From contig JAGBBA010000072.1 of the NCBI GenBank assembly GCA_017938695.1, positions 78,444 through 142,443 on the forward strand: a stretch of 64,000 nt of DNA, written 5' to 3'. Within the stretch, counting starts at the first letter, position 1. Each line of letters begins with the position of its first letter. The position numbers were made by a program, and so were the translations under genes. This document shows positions 24,264 to 32,606 of this stretch, one piece after another. Origin of the DNA: Clostridia bacterium. Lineage in GTDB: Bacteria > Bacillota > Clostridia > Christensenellales > Aristaeellaceae. A model generated the notes under the pieces. It was given only the letters and a program-made list of their open reading frames with translations. It ran no database searches and had not been told where the DNA came from.

Positions 24264-25295
24264 CTCGAAGGGGATGTAGGTACGTGTGTCAAAGGATTCT
24301 TTCATGATGAAGTAGCGGGGGTGTTCGCGCCAGCCGGCCTCGGTGGACTTGACGGTTTGGGTTTCGATGACCAGGTTGGGCAGGGCAGCCTGAAGGGCGT
24401 CGATCTGCTCCTGGGGCAGGTGGTAGTTGCGGGAGATCCACAAGCGTTCCAGGTTGACGCAGGAGTGCAGGGGCGTGAGGTCGGTCACGTCGTTGTAGCA
24501 CAGGTTCAGGTCAAGGAGCTTGGTCTTTCCGGCCAGGGGGGAGATATCGGTGATGTTCTGCATGAACAGCTCGATGTACTCCAGGTCGTCCAGGTCGGCC
24601 AGGGGGGAGATGTCGGTAACGGGCTTGCGCGAGTCGATGCAGATCAGCCGCTTCAGGTCGGGCCAGTACTTGAGGAAGCTGAGGTCGGACACATTGTTGT
24701 GGCCCACGTCCAGGGCGACCAGGTTTTCGCAATACTTGAGGGCGTCCAGCATACCGGCGGTGTAGCGGGGATCCTGGCGGCCCTTGGCGGTGGAGAAGGC
24801 GGTGGAGTCAGACCGGATGAGATAGGTGTTGATGCGGATGGTCCAGTTGAACTTGATCTGGGGGAAGGCGGCCATGACGGCTTCCATTTCCTTGACGGAA
24901 TAGCGGTAGTTGTACATGGTCACTTCTTCCAGGCCGGAGAAGCAGCGCAGAATGTTTTGCAGCTTTTTGTGGCCCACTTTGTTGGGCAGGGCGTCCAGGT
25001 TGAGGTGGGCGGTGTGGTTATCCACCCTGCTCTGGTTGATGTCCACCTCCCAGTAGAAATCCACCTTGGGGCAGCTTTCCACCAGCTTCACCTGGGCATC
25101 CAGGGAGATTTTCACGCCGCGCAGGTCGCAGGCCTTGATGATGCCTGCGCTGTTGAGCAGGTTGGCCAGGTCGGCAACTTCGCTGTCCTTGACCTCCACG
25201 CGGTCGGTGAGGTCGGCCATGCCGGGGACGGTTTCCGCCAGGGCAGGCGCGGCCAGAAGCAGCAAGACGGACAGGATCAAAAGCAGCTTGCGCAT
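24261..25295 (-). CDS. Secreted leucine-rich-repeat protein
   Basis: 344 aa. MRKLLLILSVLLLLAAPALA is a signal peptide with an A-x-A cleavage site. After a divergent N-terminal part, about residues 175-290 hold four to five SDS22-type LRRs, with units such as NLVALDVGHNNVSDLSFL, LEYIELFMQNITDISPL and LLDLNLCYNDVTDLTPL. Such repeats bind proteins or glycans. There is no sortase motif or lipobox, so it is probably released or held non-covalently. The stop codon lies within a composite repeat. It is 16 nt after the NAGPA gene and probably co-transcribed with it. Confidence 0.87.
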   Translation of the reverse strand: MRKLLLILSVLLLLAAPALAETVPGMADLTDRVEVKDSEVADLANLLNSAGIIKACDLRGVKISLDAQVKLVESCPKVDFYWEVDINQSRVDNHTAHLNLDALPNKVGHKKLQNILRCFSGLEEVTMYNYRYSVKEMEAVMAAFPQIKFNWTIRINTYLIRSDSTAFSTAKGRQDPRYTAGMLDALKYCENLVALDVGHNNVSDLSFLKYWPDLKRLICIDSRKPVTDISPLADLDDLEYIELFMQNITDISPLAGKTKLLDLNLCYNDVTDLTPLHSCVNLERLWISRNYHLPQEQIDALQAALPNLVIETQTVKSTEAGWREHPRYFIMKESFDTRTYIPFE

Positions 25296-25311
25296 GGTGC
25301 TCCCCCTTTGG

Positions 25312-27198
25312 TTATTTGATCATATCGGTGTGGGTCTTTTCGGAGGTGCCCACGCCGAAGAGCTCGTGCTGGTTGCGGGGCTGGCCGATGCTGGTGCCCT
25401 TGCCGGTGAGGTTCAGCTTGGTGCCCATGAAGATCAGCACCGAGGTGCTGCCGCCGTCCAGGTTGAAGGCGTCGGTCACATTTTGCGTGTACATCAGCTT
25501 GGCCAGGTCGTTCATGTTCAGGCCGGGCGCGCCGCCCTTGGGCATGCGGCCCTCCACGGTGAGGATGCGGTAGTGCCCGGCTTCCACCATGCCGATGGCG
25601 GTGCGGGGTTCGGGCACCTCCCAGGAATAGCCGTCGTAGATGCGCAGCTTGCCGTCCCGGGCCAGGTAGGGGCCGAAGGACAGGGCGTCGTGCACGTCGC
25701 CGCGCTCTGCCAGGGCATAGGCACTGATCTCTTCGCCAGCGTAGACCTCCAGGGTGCCGTCGTCCAGCAAGGCCAGGGTGTCCAGGTTGGGGAAGGAGCG
25801 CTTGTTTTTATTGGCGTAGTTGTACAGCACGGAGTAGTTGCGCAGGATGTTGCCTGCGGCCTGGTTGCGGTCCAGGCGGTAGGGGTAATAGTCGCCGTTG
25901 ATGGCCAACACCAGGTTGGAGGTCTGGGCCAGGGTTTCGGGGTAGATCTGCTGGCCCACGAAGGAGGCCTTGGTGTAAACGTGCTGCTGGAATTTCTCCT
26001 GGTCGGGCTTGAACTTCACATCCGTCTGGAACCACACCCGGGGGATCTCCGGCTGCTCGTAGCGGACGATCTCCACCTGCACGCTAGAAGACAGGTAAGC
26101 CCACAGGCCCTGGTCGGGGTTCTCATAAACGAATTCGCCGGCCGGGAGATAGCCGTCCTCCTGCCGCTCAGCAGGGTAAGGGATGGCAGCGGTGTCGCTG
26201 TGCACAGCGGAGGCGAACTCCTGGGCACAGAAGGCGCGCAGGGCGTCGTAGCTCCGGGGAGCCAAAGCGGCGATGCGGGCAGGCACGTCATCGGCGGTGT
26301 CGCAGCTGTCAGGGGTGATCCACAGGCCATAGGCGGCAGCGTCGGCCACCTCAAAGTTGTAATCGCAGGCATTGGCGTTGGCCGTGGCAAAAACCTTGCG
26401 CACCGTGTCACCGTCGGTCACGGCCAGTAGCGGCTGATAATACCTTAGCCAGCTGGTGACGGTCTTGATGACCATGTTCTCGTGCCAGGCAGCGATGCGC
26501 TGGGTCACGCCGCCCTCCACAGGGCGGTAGCCGCCGTAGAGCGGGGCCACGCGCAGCCCGGCATCCCACAGGCCGTCGGTGAAGGTCAGGATATCCCCTT
26601 CGGGCTTCTCCAGGGCGCACAGGGCCACGGACTTCCCGGCCTCCACATAAGCGGCCAAGGCAGCGGTGTCCACTTCCTTCAGGGCGTCGGCCATCAGCAG
26701 CACATCGGCCTCATTGGCGGTGCGCCACTTGTGCAGGGAGGTGGGGATCACGCCGCGGCCGAACAGGCGGCACTCCTTCAGGTTCAGCTTGGTGTTCTTG
26801 CTGAAACGCACCACCAGGCGGATGGCACCGGTCACGGGCTCCTTGCTGCTGAGCACGAACTCCGGGCCGGGGCTGGCGATGCTGGCCACCGCCGTCCAAC
26901 GCTTGTTCATATCCTGGGTCTGGATCTCCACGGCGTCGGGCAGGGCGTTCATGCGCATAAACACCTGATACAGCGGCACTTCGTCGGAGATCTCGGTGGC
27001 GAAAACATAAGTGGCGGCAATGCGCGGATCATAGCCGGTGGTATCGCTGTTGTCCCTCAGGGCAGCAGGGTCCAGCTCGGTGCGGTTGTCCAGCAGCACC
27101 ACGTCCAGCTCCCGGGCGGCGGCGAAATCCTCCAGCCCGGCAAAGGCCGTCAGGGGCAGGAAAAGCAGGATAAGCAGCAGGCAGATAATGCGTTTCAT
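25312..27198 (-). CDS. Secreted phosphodiester glycosidase (NAGPA) domain protein, 628 aa
   Basis: The start follows TTGGAGGGTTTTT; residues 1-20 are a signal peptide. The C-terminal 220 residues form a NAGPA (phosphodiester glycosidase) domain with SFGPYLARDGKLRI, GGAPGLNMNDLAKLM and FNLDGGSTSVLIF as landmarks. The domain cleaves GlcNAc-1-phosphodiesters in eukaryotes and modifies cell-wall or exopolysaccharide glycans in bacteria. The N-terminal region about 25-150 looks like a discoidin-type beta-sandwich, followed by an unassigned alpha/beta segment (150-380). It is a likely envelope polysaccharide enzyme. A second NAGPA gene lies just upstream. Confidence 0.85.
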   Translation of the reverse strand: MKRIICLLLILLFLPLTAFAGLEDFAAARELDVVLLDNRTELDPAALRDNSDTTGYDPRIAATYVFATEISDEVPLYQVFMRMNALPDAVEIQTQDMNKRWTAVASIASPGPEFVLSSKEPVTGAIRLVVRFSKNTKLNLKECRLFGRGVIPTSLHKWRTANEADVLLMADALKEVDTAALAAYVEAGKSVALCALEKPEGDILTFTDGLWDAGLRVAPLYGGYRPVEGGVTQRIAAWHENMVIKTVTSWLRYYQPLLAVTDGDTVRKVFATANANACDYNFEVADAAAYGLWITPDSCDTADDVPARIAALAPRSYDALRAFCAQEFASAVHSDTAAIPYPAERQEDGYLPAGEFVYENPDQGLWAYLSSSVQVEIVRYEQPEIPRVWFQTDVKFKPDQEKFQQHVYTKASFVGQQIYPETLAQTSNLVLAINGDYYPYRLDRNQAAGNILRNYSVLYNYANKNKRSFPNLDTLALLDDGTLEVYAGEEISAYALAERGDVHDALSFGPYLARDGKLRIYDGYSWEVPEPRTAIGMVEAGHYRILTVEGRMPKGGAPGLNMNDLAKLMYTQNVTDAFNLDGGSTSVLIFMGTKLNLTGKGTSIGQPRNQHELFGVGTSEKTHTDMIK

Positions 27199-27213
27199 AA
27201 AAACCCTCCAACA

Positions 27214-27564
27214 TGGAATGCGGAATGATGAATTATGAATTGTGAATTATGAATTATGAATTATGAATTAAGTGTGGGCCGGGCGAATGTGGTTCGCCCC
27301 TACATTTTCATAAAGTTGCGCCATGGGGGATGCGGCAGGCAATCCCTCCGTCAGCCGCAAGCGGCTGCCACCTCCCTTTGCACAAGGGAGGCTTTGTGCC
27401 TTGCGTCGCGGCGCGACCGTACTCGCGCCGTGACCCCTACTCGGAGATCACCCAGCTATGCTATCCCCGAACGGGAGTCCAGAGGGCCGAATGGCCCTTT
27501 GGTAGGGGAGTCCAGAGGGGACAACGTCCCCTCTGGTGGGGTCCAGGGGCAAAGCCCTTGGTCA
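27214..27564. repeat. Composite extragenic repeat, copy B
   Basis: The 363-bp gap repeats the module order of copy A without its long spacer: a GAATTAT/GAATGCG microsatellite (27214-27272), a GGGCGAAT-GTG-GTTCGCCC hairpin (27281-27299), the GGCAGGCAATCCCTCCGTCAGCC module (27333-27392), GCGTCGCGGCGC...GCGCCGTGACCCC (27402-27437), and the same three-palindrome ladder (27473-27561). The next bases complement the TGA stop codon of the following minus-strand gene. No gene is seen. Confidence 0.85.
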
Positions 27565-28422
27565 CTCAGAGCGGAGGGTAGCGAAGTAGATGATGTCGCC
27601 CACGGCGCGGTTGTCGGACTCGGGGGCATTGATGCGGCGGCCGCCCAGGAGGATGGTGGTGGAGTTGCCGCCATCCAGGTTATAGGCGTGCTTGACGCCC
27701 TTGGCGACCAGGAGCTCGGTGAGCTCGGGGATGGACAGGCCGGCGTTCTTGTCCTGCTCGGGGCCCTCGGTGGCAACGATGAGGTAGGAGAGGGCGTCCA
27801 TCTGGCAGAAGGCCAGTCGCTGGGCGGGGGTGGGGTAGCCGCAGGAGGTCTTCTTTTTGTAATTGAACTCCTGCACCACGCCGTCGATGATCAGCGCGGG
27901 GCCGAAGGAGAAGGCCTCGCGGGCAGTTCCGGTGTAGGCCTCCCAGTTTTCTTTGGTGACAGGGATGATGAATTCAAAATCGCCCTTGTCGTTGATGATC
28001 AGCATATCGCGGCCGTAGGATTTGCTGCTGGTGTTGTTGCGCAGCAGCTCGCCGCTGCGGACGATCACGCCCTCGGAATGGTAGGAGAAAAAGTCGCCGT
28101 TGATGGCCAGCACGGCGTTATTGCGCAGGGCCATGAGCGGCACGGTTTGCGTCTGCTTGGAGGGATACTTGGCCGCCAGGGCGGTGCGCAGCTGGCTGGG
28201 ATCGGTGATGGTGACATAAACATAGGTGATCTTGGTATCGAAGGCCACGTCCTGCTCGATGCGGATGGACAGGGTGCCGTCGTCATAGGAGAGGCCGTCC
28301 TCGGAGAAGGCGTCGGCGATGGCGGTATAGGGGGCGGGCCCGCCCAGGGGCAGGGGTTCTGCGGCCGTGGCCAGGGTGGGCAGCAGGAGAAGAACGCACA
28401 TAAGGGCGATGATTCGCTTCAT
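27562..28422 (-). CDS. Secreted phosphodiester glycosidase (NAGPA) domain protein, 286 aa
   Basis: The ATG at 28422 follows CGGAGCGATCCCCTC; a possible start at 28452 sits right against the -10 box and is rejected. The N-terminus MKRIIALMCVLLLLPTLATA is a signal peptide. The NAGPA domain fills the rest: VLAINGDFFSY, FSFGPALIIDG and YNLDGGNSTTILL. Unlike its neighbour it has no N-terminal accessory domains. It probably trims or links envelope glycans outside the cell. A strong promoter lies 40 bp upstream. Confidence 0.88.
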   Translation of the reverse strand: MKRIIALMCVLLLLPTLATAAEPLPLGGPAPYTAIADAFSEDGLSYDDGTLSIRIEQDVAFDTKITYVYVTITDPSQLRTALAAKYPSKQTQTVPLMALRNNAVLAINGDFFSYHSEGVIVRSGELLRNNTSSKSYGRDMLIINDKGDFEFIIPVTKENWEAYTGTAREAFSFGPALIIDGVVQEFNYKKKTSCGYPTPAQRLAFCQMDALSYLIVATEGPEQDKNAGLSIPELTELLVAKGVKHAYNLDGGNSTTILLGGRRINAPESDNRAVGDIIYFATLRSE

Positions 28423-28459
28423 GAGGGGATCGCTCCGATCGTATAAAGTCATATCCTAT

Positions 28460-28488
28460 ATTATACTCTGTTGGGCGTGGGTTGGCAA
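28460..28488 (-). promoter_or_regulatory. Promoter of the NAGPA/LRR gene set
   Basis: Minus strand TTGCCA (28488-28483), a 17-bp spacer and perfect TATAAT (28465-28460). Confidence 0.82.
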
Positions 28489-28560
28489 GATGGGAGGGGC
28501 GGTTTTGCTAATTGTGGTGGAGGGGATGGGTTTCTCCCAGCTTGACGTTGCCTTAAGGCT

Positions 28561-28845
28561 GTACTTTTCTTCGCGGCGAAAAGTACCAAAAGCCGCCCGG
28601 GGCCTCGTATCTGAGCATGCGGCGGTTGGATCGTGCTGGGAGGGAAGCAAGGTGCGCTGCGGTTACCGCGTCGCGGCGCATCCGTTATGCGCCGTGACCC
28701 CTGCAAAGGGAAAAACCACCCTGTATGCTATCTCAGGATGGGTTTCGAAAGGGCTGAAAGCCCTTCGTGGGGTGCAGGGGCAAAGCCCCTGCCCAGGGGT
28801 TTCCAAAGGGGACGGAGTCCCCTTTGGCCGCCGGAGGCGAAAGTT
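28561..28845. repeat. Hairpin-ladder repeat, copy 2, between divergent genes
   Basis: The gap between 28423 and 28909 contains a GTACTTTTC/GAAAAGTAC hairpin (28561-28586), a GCGTCGCGGCGC...GCGCCGTGACCCC module (about 28667-28700) and a ladder: AAAGGGCTGAAAGCCCTT, CAGGGGCAAAGCCCCTG and AAAGGGGACGGAGTCCCCTTT, ending GGCGAAAG. It matches 15236-15402, with stem changes that preserve pairing and one palindrome fewer. Unlike the other copies it lies upstream of both neighbours. No gene is seen. Confidence 0.8.
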
Positions 28846-28877
28846 TGAAACCGCAGGTTTCATTTCCGTGACTCTTG

Positions 28878-28886
28878 TGGTATAAT
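28878..28886 (+). promoter_or_regulatory. Extended -10 promoter of radA
   Basis: TGGTATAAT (28878-28886) is a consensus -10 with the TGn extension. The -35 region (TTTCAT at 28858) is poor, as usual for extended -10 promoters. Confidence 0.75.
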
Positions 28887-28909
28887 AGGCGAATATTGGA
28901 GGTGGAAGC

Positions 28910-30274
28910 GTGGCGAAGGAAAAGACGATGTTTGCGTGCACGTCCTGCGGGTATGAAACGTCCAGGTGGATTGGCAAGTGTCCGGGGTGCGGCGCGTGGA
29001 ACACGCTGGAGGAAACGGTGGCGGCAGCGGCGGCTCCGGTGAAGGCGGCCAAGCAGCGGCCTGGCACGGGCGCGGTGGCGATGCTGCTGAAGGATATCCC
29101 CGAGGATGTGACGCTGCGCATTTCTACCGGCATTGGTGAACTGGACCGTGTGCTGGGCGGCGGTATTGTGGAGGGCGGGCTGATGCTCATCGGCGGCGAC
29201 CCGGGCATTGGCAAGTCCACGCTGCTTTTGCAGGTGTGCGCGAATCTGTGCCAGCAGGGCAAGCGTGTGCTGTATGTGAGCGGCGAGGAATCCGCCAAAC
29301 AGCTGAAGCTGCGGGCCAAGCGGCTGAAGATTGATGTGCCGAATCTGTATGTGTTGGCGGAAAACTCGCTGGACGGCGTGGAGGAAAAGCTGCGGGAAAT
29401 TCAGCCGGATGTGGCGGTGGTGGACTCCATCCAGACCATGTACCGGCCGGAAATGGCCTCGGCTCCCGGCAGCGTGAGCCAGATCCGCGAGAGCACCAGC
29501 CTGCTGATGCGCCTGGCCAAGGAGAGCGGCACGGCCATCTTTTTGGTGGGCCATGTGACCAAGGAGGGAGCCATCGCCGGCCCCCGAATGCTGGAGCACA
29601 TGGTGGACGTGGTGCTGTATTTTGAGGGCGACCGCCAGCAGGAATACCGGCTGCTGCGCGCGGTGAAGAACCGCTTTGGCTCGGTGAACGAGCTGGGCGT
29701 GTTCCAGATGACCGAAAAGGGCATGCAGGTGGTGACAAACCCCAGCGAGCAGCTGCTGAGCCACCGCGCCAAGGGCGCCAGCGGCTCGGTGGTGTTCTGC
29801 GGTATGGAGGGCTCGCGGCCCCTATTGTGCGACGTGCAGGCACTGACTTCCCAAAGCTACTTCGGCACGCCCCGGCGCACCGTGGGCGGCGCGGATACCG
29901 GCCGCGTTGCACTTTTGCTGGCGGTGCTGGAAAAGCGCGCCGGGCAGAAAACCTACAACCAGGATGTGTACATCAACGTGGCTGGCGGCCTGGAGCTGTC
30001 CGAGCCTGCGGCTGACCTGGCCCTGTGCGTGGCGGTGGCCTCGTCCCTGAAGGACGAAAGCGTGGGCGCGGATGTGGCCGTGATGGGCGAGGTGGGCCTG
30101 GCTGGCGAGGTGCGTGCCATCCCCCAGTGTGAACGCCGCATTGCCGAGTGCCAGCGGCTGGGCTTCAACACGATTATGATCCCCAAAGAAAACATGAAGC
30201 GCATCGCTCCGCCCGAGGGCGTGAGGCTGCTGGGCGTGGACACGGTGATGCAGGCCCTGAGCGTTTTATTCTGA
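28910..30274 (+). CDS. radA: DNA repair protein RadA (Sms)
   Basis: 454 aa from a GTG start after TTGGAGGTGGAAGC. The zinc finger is Cys10, Cys13, Cys24 and Cys27. The RecA-like core has Walker A GGDPGIGKST (about 95-104), VAVVDSIQT as Walker B, and the RadA-specific KNRFGS (about 253-258). The C-terminal 170 residues are a Lon-protease-like domain without the catalytic Ser-Lys function. RadA is a hexameric helicase that extends recombination intermediates. As often in Bacillota, a PIN/TRAM protein follows at once. Confidence 0.97.
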   Translation: MAKEKTMFACTSCGYETSRWIGKCPGCGAWNTLEETVAAAAAPVKAAKQRPGTGAVAMLLKDIPEDVTLRISTGIGELDRVLGGGIVEGGLMLIGGDPGIGKSTLLLQVCANLCQQGKRVLYVSGEESAKQLKLRAKRLKIDVPNLYVLAENSLDGVEEKLREIQPDVAVVDSIQTMYRPEMASAPGSVSQIRESTSLLMRLAKESGTAIFLVGHVTKEGAIAGPRMLEHMVDVVLYFEGDRQQEYRLLRAVKNRFGSVNELGVFQMTEKGMQVVTNPSEQLLSHRAKGASGSVVFCGMEGSRPLLCDVQALTSQSYFGTPRRTVGGADTGRVALLLAVLEKRAGQKTYNQDVYINVAGGLELSEPAADLALCVAVASSLKDESVGADVAVMGEVGLAGEVRAIPQCERRIAECQRLGFNTIMIPKENMKRIAPPEGVRLLGVDTVMQALSVLF

Positions 30275-30294
30275 CGAGGAGTTGACTTTATTTG

Positions 30295-31398
30295 ATGAGA
30301 TCCAAGGTGATTCAGCAGCTGCTCAGGTGGCTGATCGCCCTGCTGGGCGCAGGCCTGGGCGTGGCGGTGACCCTGGGCGCATTGCAGATTTATGGCATGG
30401 TGCAGCCCAATCAGCCCCTGCCCCTGGGGGTGCTGCTGATGGCGTATATCGGCACGGCGGCACTGTTCGGGCTGATTTTCTATTTCCTCAGCCCGAAGAT
30501 CATCGCCCTGTGCGTGGAGGGCGGCACGGCCCTGGAAAAGCGGCTGGACCACATGAGCTTCGGCCAGGTGGTGAGCTGCACCAGCGGTCTGATCGCCGGG
30601 CTGATGATCGCTGCGCTGGTGTCGCAGATCTTCCGGTTTATGGGCGAGAGCATGTTCACCACGGTGCTGGCGGCCATCACCTATGTGGTGCTGGGCGTAA
30701 CGGGCATCACCGTGGGCTGGAAGCGCGCCGGGGATGTGACGGCCCTATTGGAACGCATGCCGGGCAAACTGTCCCGGCGGCACAAGAAGGGCGAGGATGA
30801 ACCCCGCTTGCGCCTGAAGTTGCTGGACACCTCGGTGCTGATCGACGGGCGCATCCTGGATGTGTGCCGCGCCGGCTTTGTGGAGGGCGAAGTGGTGGTG
30901 CCTGCCTTTGTGCTGGGCGAACTGATGCACATTGCCGACTCCGCCGATGCGGTGAAGCGCGGCCGGGGCAAGCGCGGCCTGGACATGCTGGACAAGCTGC
31001 GCAAGGAAGGGAAAGTTCCTGTACGCATGGACGAAACCGACTACGACGACCTGACTGGCGCGGAGGTGAAGCTCCTTCGCCTGGCCCAGGAAACGGAGGG
31101 CGTGATCATCACCGGTGACGGCAGCCTGCAAAAAGCCGCAGCGGTGGCCGGGGTCACTGCCTGGAACCTGAACGAGCTGGCAGCCATTCTCCGCCCGGCA
31201 GTGATGCAGGGCGAGGAAATGCAGGTGCAGATCGTGAAGGAAGGCAAGGAGCCCGGCCAGGGCATCGGCTATATGCCCGACGGCACCATGATCGTGGTGG
31301 ACGGCGGCCGCAAGCTTCTGGGCGAAACCGCCAGCGTGGTGGTGGCCAACGTGATGCAGACCAGCGCAGGCCGGATGATCTTTGCGAAGGTGAAATGA
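30295..31398 (+). CDS. PIN/TRAM domain membrane protein (YacL family)
   Basis: 367 aa taking the ATG at 30295; an adjacent TTG codon at 30292 is an alternative. GAGGAG lies 13 nt upstream, slightly far. About four transmembrane helices occupy residues 1-145. A PIN nuclease domain follows with LLDTSVLIDGRI (about 180) and the acidic residues GELMHI and IITGDGSL. A TRAM RNA-binding domain is at the C-terminus, with EPGQGIGYMPDGTMIVV. The family is a predicted membrane-bound RNase or RNA-binding protein adjacent to radA/disA in many Gram-positives. Confidence 0.92.
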   Translation: MRSKVIQQLLRWLIALLGAGLGVAVTLGALQIYGMVQPNQPLPLGVLLMAYIGTAALFGLIFYFLSPKIIALCVEGGTALEKRLDHMSFGQVVSCTSGLIAGLMIAALVSQIFRFMGESMFTTVLAAITYVVLGVTGITVGWKRAGDVTALLERMPGKLSRRHKKGEDEPRLRLKLLDTSVLIDGRILDVCRAGFVEGEVVVPAFVLGELMHIADSADAVKRGRGKRGLDMLDKLRKEGKVPVRMDETDYDDLTGAEVKLLRLAQETEGVIITGDGSLQKAAAVAGVTAWNLNELAAILRPAVMQGEEMQVQIVKEGKEPGQGIGYMPDGTMIVVDGGRKLLGETASVVVANVMQTSAGRMIFAKVK

Positions 31399-31413
31399 CA
31401 TAAGGAGGCCGTT

Positions 31414-32145
31414 ATGAAAGAAACCTGGGCAGTGCTGGAAACGGAGCACTATACCTTCCACTATCAGGAAGGCTCGCTGGCGGCAAAGGAGATAGGCCAG
31501 ATCGCGGCTGAACAGGAAGACTGCCATCGGCAGATTACCGAAAAGCTAGTCTTTACGCCTCGCAGCAAGATAACATACTGGCTTTGTGCCACCAGAAAAG
31601 ACCTTATGGAGCAGAGCAAGTTTGACTTTGAAACGAACGGGGTCACCTTCACCGATCCTGATGATCCCCAGATTTACGCTGTGTACAATGACGAATGCAA
31701 ATGCACAGGCTTCCATGAGGACGTGCATGCCATCATGTGCCAGTATGCTAACCCGAGCTCCAGTGCGGTGGTGGAAGGCCTGGCCATGTATTTCGACCGG
31801 GTGTGGTGGGGCATTCCCAACGACCGGTGCACTCGCGTGTATCTGGAAGACGGAAAATATGAAAAGGTAGAGAAGATGATCACCGATAATGATTTTTTCT
31901 ATTATCAGGTGTCGGATATCATTTCCTATCCCATCGTTGGTGCATTTACGGCCTTCCTGGTGGAAGCCTACGGGATAGAAAAGTATAAGAAGCTGTATCA
32001 TGAGAGCGATGATATGGCCGCCACATTTGCGCAGATATATGGGAAAAGCCTGACGGAAGCAGAAGACGAATTCGTTAAAGAGATCATGGGCAGAACGTAT
32101 TCTGCCGAGGAAATGGCCCAGGCAAGAAAAGAACTCTATTCGTAA
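31414..32145 (+). CDS. Putative zinc metallopeptidase (MA-like gluzincin)
   Basis: 243 aa; the start follows TAAGGAGGCCGTT. HEDVH at about residues 100-104 is an HExxH zinc site, and VEGLAMYF about 16 residues later supplies the Glu ligand, the gluzincin arrangement of peptidase MA-like proteins. No signal peptide or membrane helix is present, which is unusual because many relatives are secreted; a cytosolic role or a non-peptidase role is possible. It is the last gene after radA and the PIN/TRAM gene, and its codon use looks somewhat more AT-rich. Confidence 0.75.
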   Translation: MKETWAVLETEHYTFHYQEGSLAAKEIGQIAAEQEDCHRQITEKLVFTPRSKITYWLCATRKDLMEQSKFDFETNGVTFTDPDDPQIYAVYNDECKCTGFHEDVHAIMCQYANPSSSAVVEGLAMYFDRVWWGIPNDRCTRVYLEDGKYEKVEKMITDNDFFYYQVSDIISYPIVGAFTAFLVEAYGIEKYKKLYHESDDMAATFAQIYGKSLTEAEDEFVKEIMGRTYSAEEMAQARKELYS

Positions 32146-32156
32146 AACGGGGCAAT

Positions 32157-32186
32157 AAAAAAGGCAAGCAGACGCTTGCCTTTTTT
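32157..32186. terminator. Bidirectional terminator
   Basis: AAAAAAGGCAAGC (32157-32169), an AGAC loop and GCTTGCCTTTTTT (32174-32186) serve the convergent genes ending at 32145 and 32196. Confidence 0.95.
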
Positions 32187-32195
32187 GTATGCTGC

Positions 32196-32606
32196 TTACC
32201 CCTTCACCCTTCTCACAGCCTCCTGCACGGCGGCGTCCACGGCCTCGGCCATGGACATGCCGGGGGTGCCGGCCACGGTGACCTGGCAGCGGCTCACCGG
32301 TACCAGGATCTTATGCGCCTTGCTGCGGCCGATGGCCAGGGCCATGCCCTCGGTCACCTCGCCCAGCATGGCGTCGCACAAAACCAGGCCGATGGGCCCT
32401 AAGATCAAGTCCGCCTGGGCGGCGCAGACCTTCACCGCGTTTTCACCGGTGGCACCCTGGTCAGCACCGGCCTTCAGCATGGCGGCGGTGGCCAGGGCGT
32501 TGGTGCCCACGGCGATGATTTTCTGCCCGGGCAGGGCGCGCTTGAGCTGCTCCACCAGCATCTTGCCCATGCCGCCGCCCTGGGCGTCCATCACGATTAC
32601 ATTCAT
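32196..32606 (-). CDS. DUF3842 family protein
   Basis: 136 aa. The N-terminus MNVIVMDAQGGGMGK is a Rossmann-like nucleotide-binding loop, and LGPIGLVLCDAMLGEVTEGM in the middle is characteristic of DUF3842. No function is established for the family. The start overlaps the stop of the ROK kinase by 4 nt (ATGA), so translation is coupled. The protein is cytosolic. It is the last of four genes on the minus strand (HAD, P-type ATPase, ROK, DUF3842). Confidence 0.87.
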   Translation of the reverse strand: MNVIVMDAQGGGMGKMLVEQLKRALPGQKIIAVGTNALATAAMLKAGADQGATGENAVKVCAAQADLILGPIGLVLCDAMLGEVTEGMALAIGRSKAHKILVPVSRCQVTVAGTPGMSMAEAVDAAVQEAVRRVKG

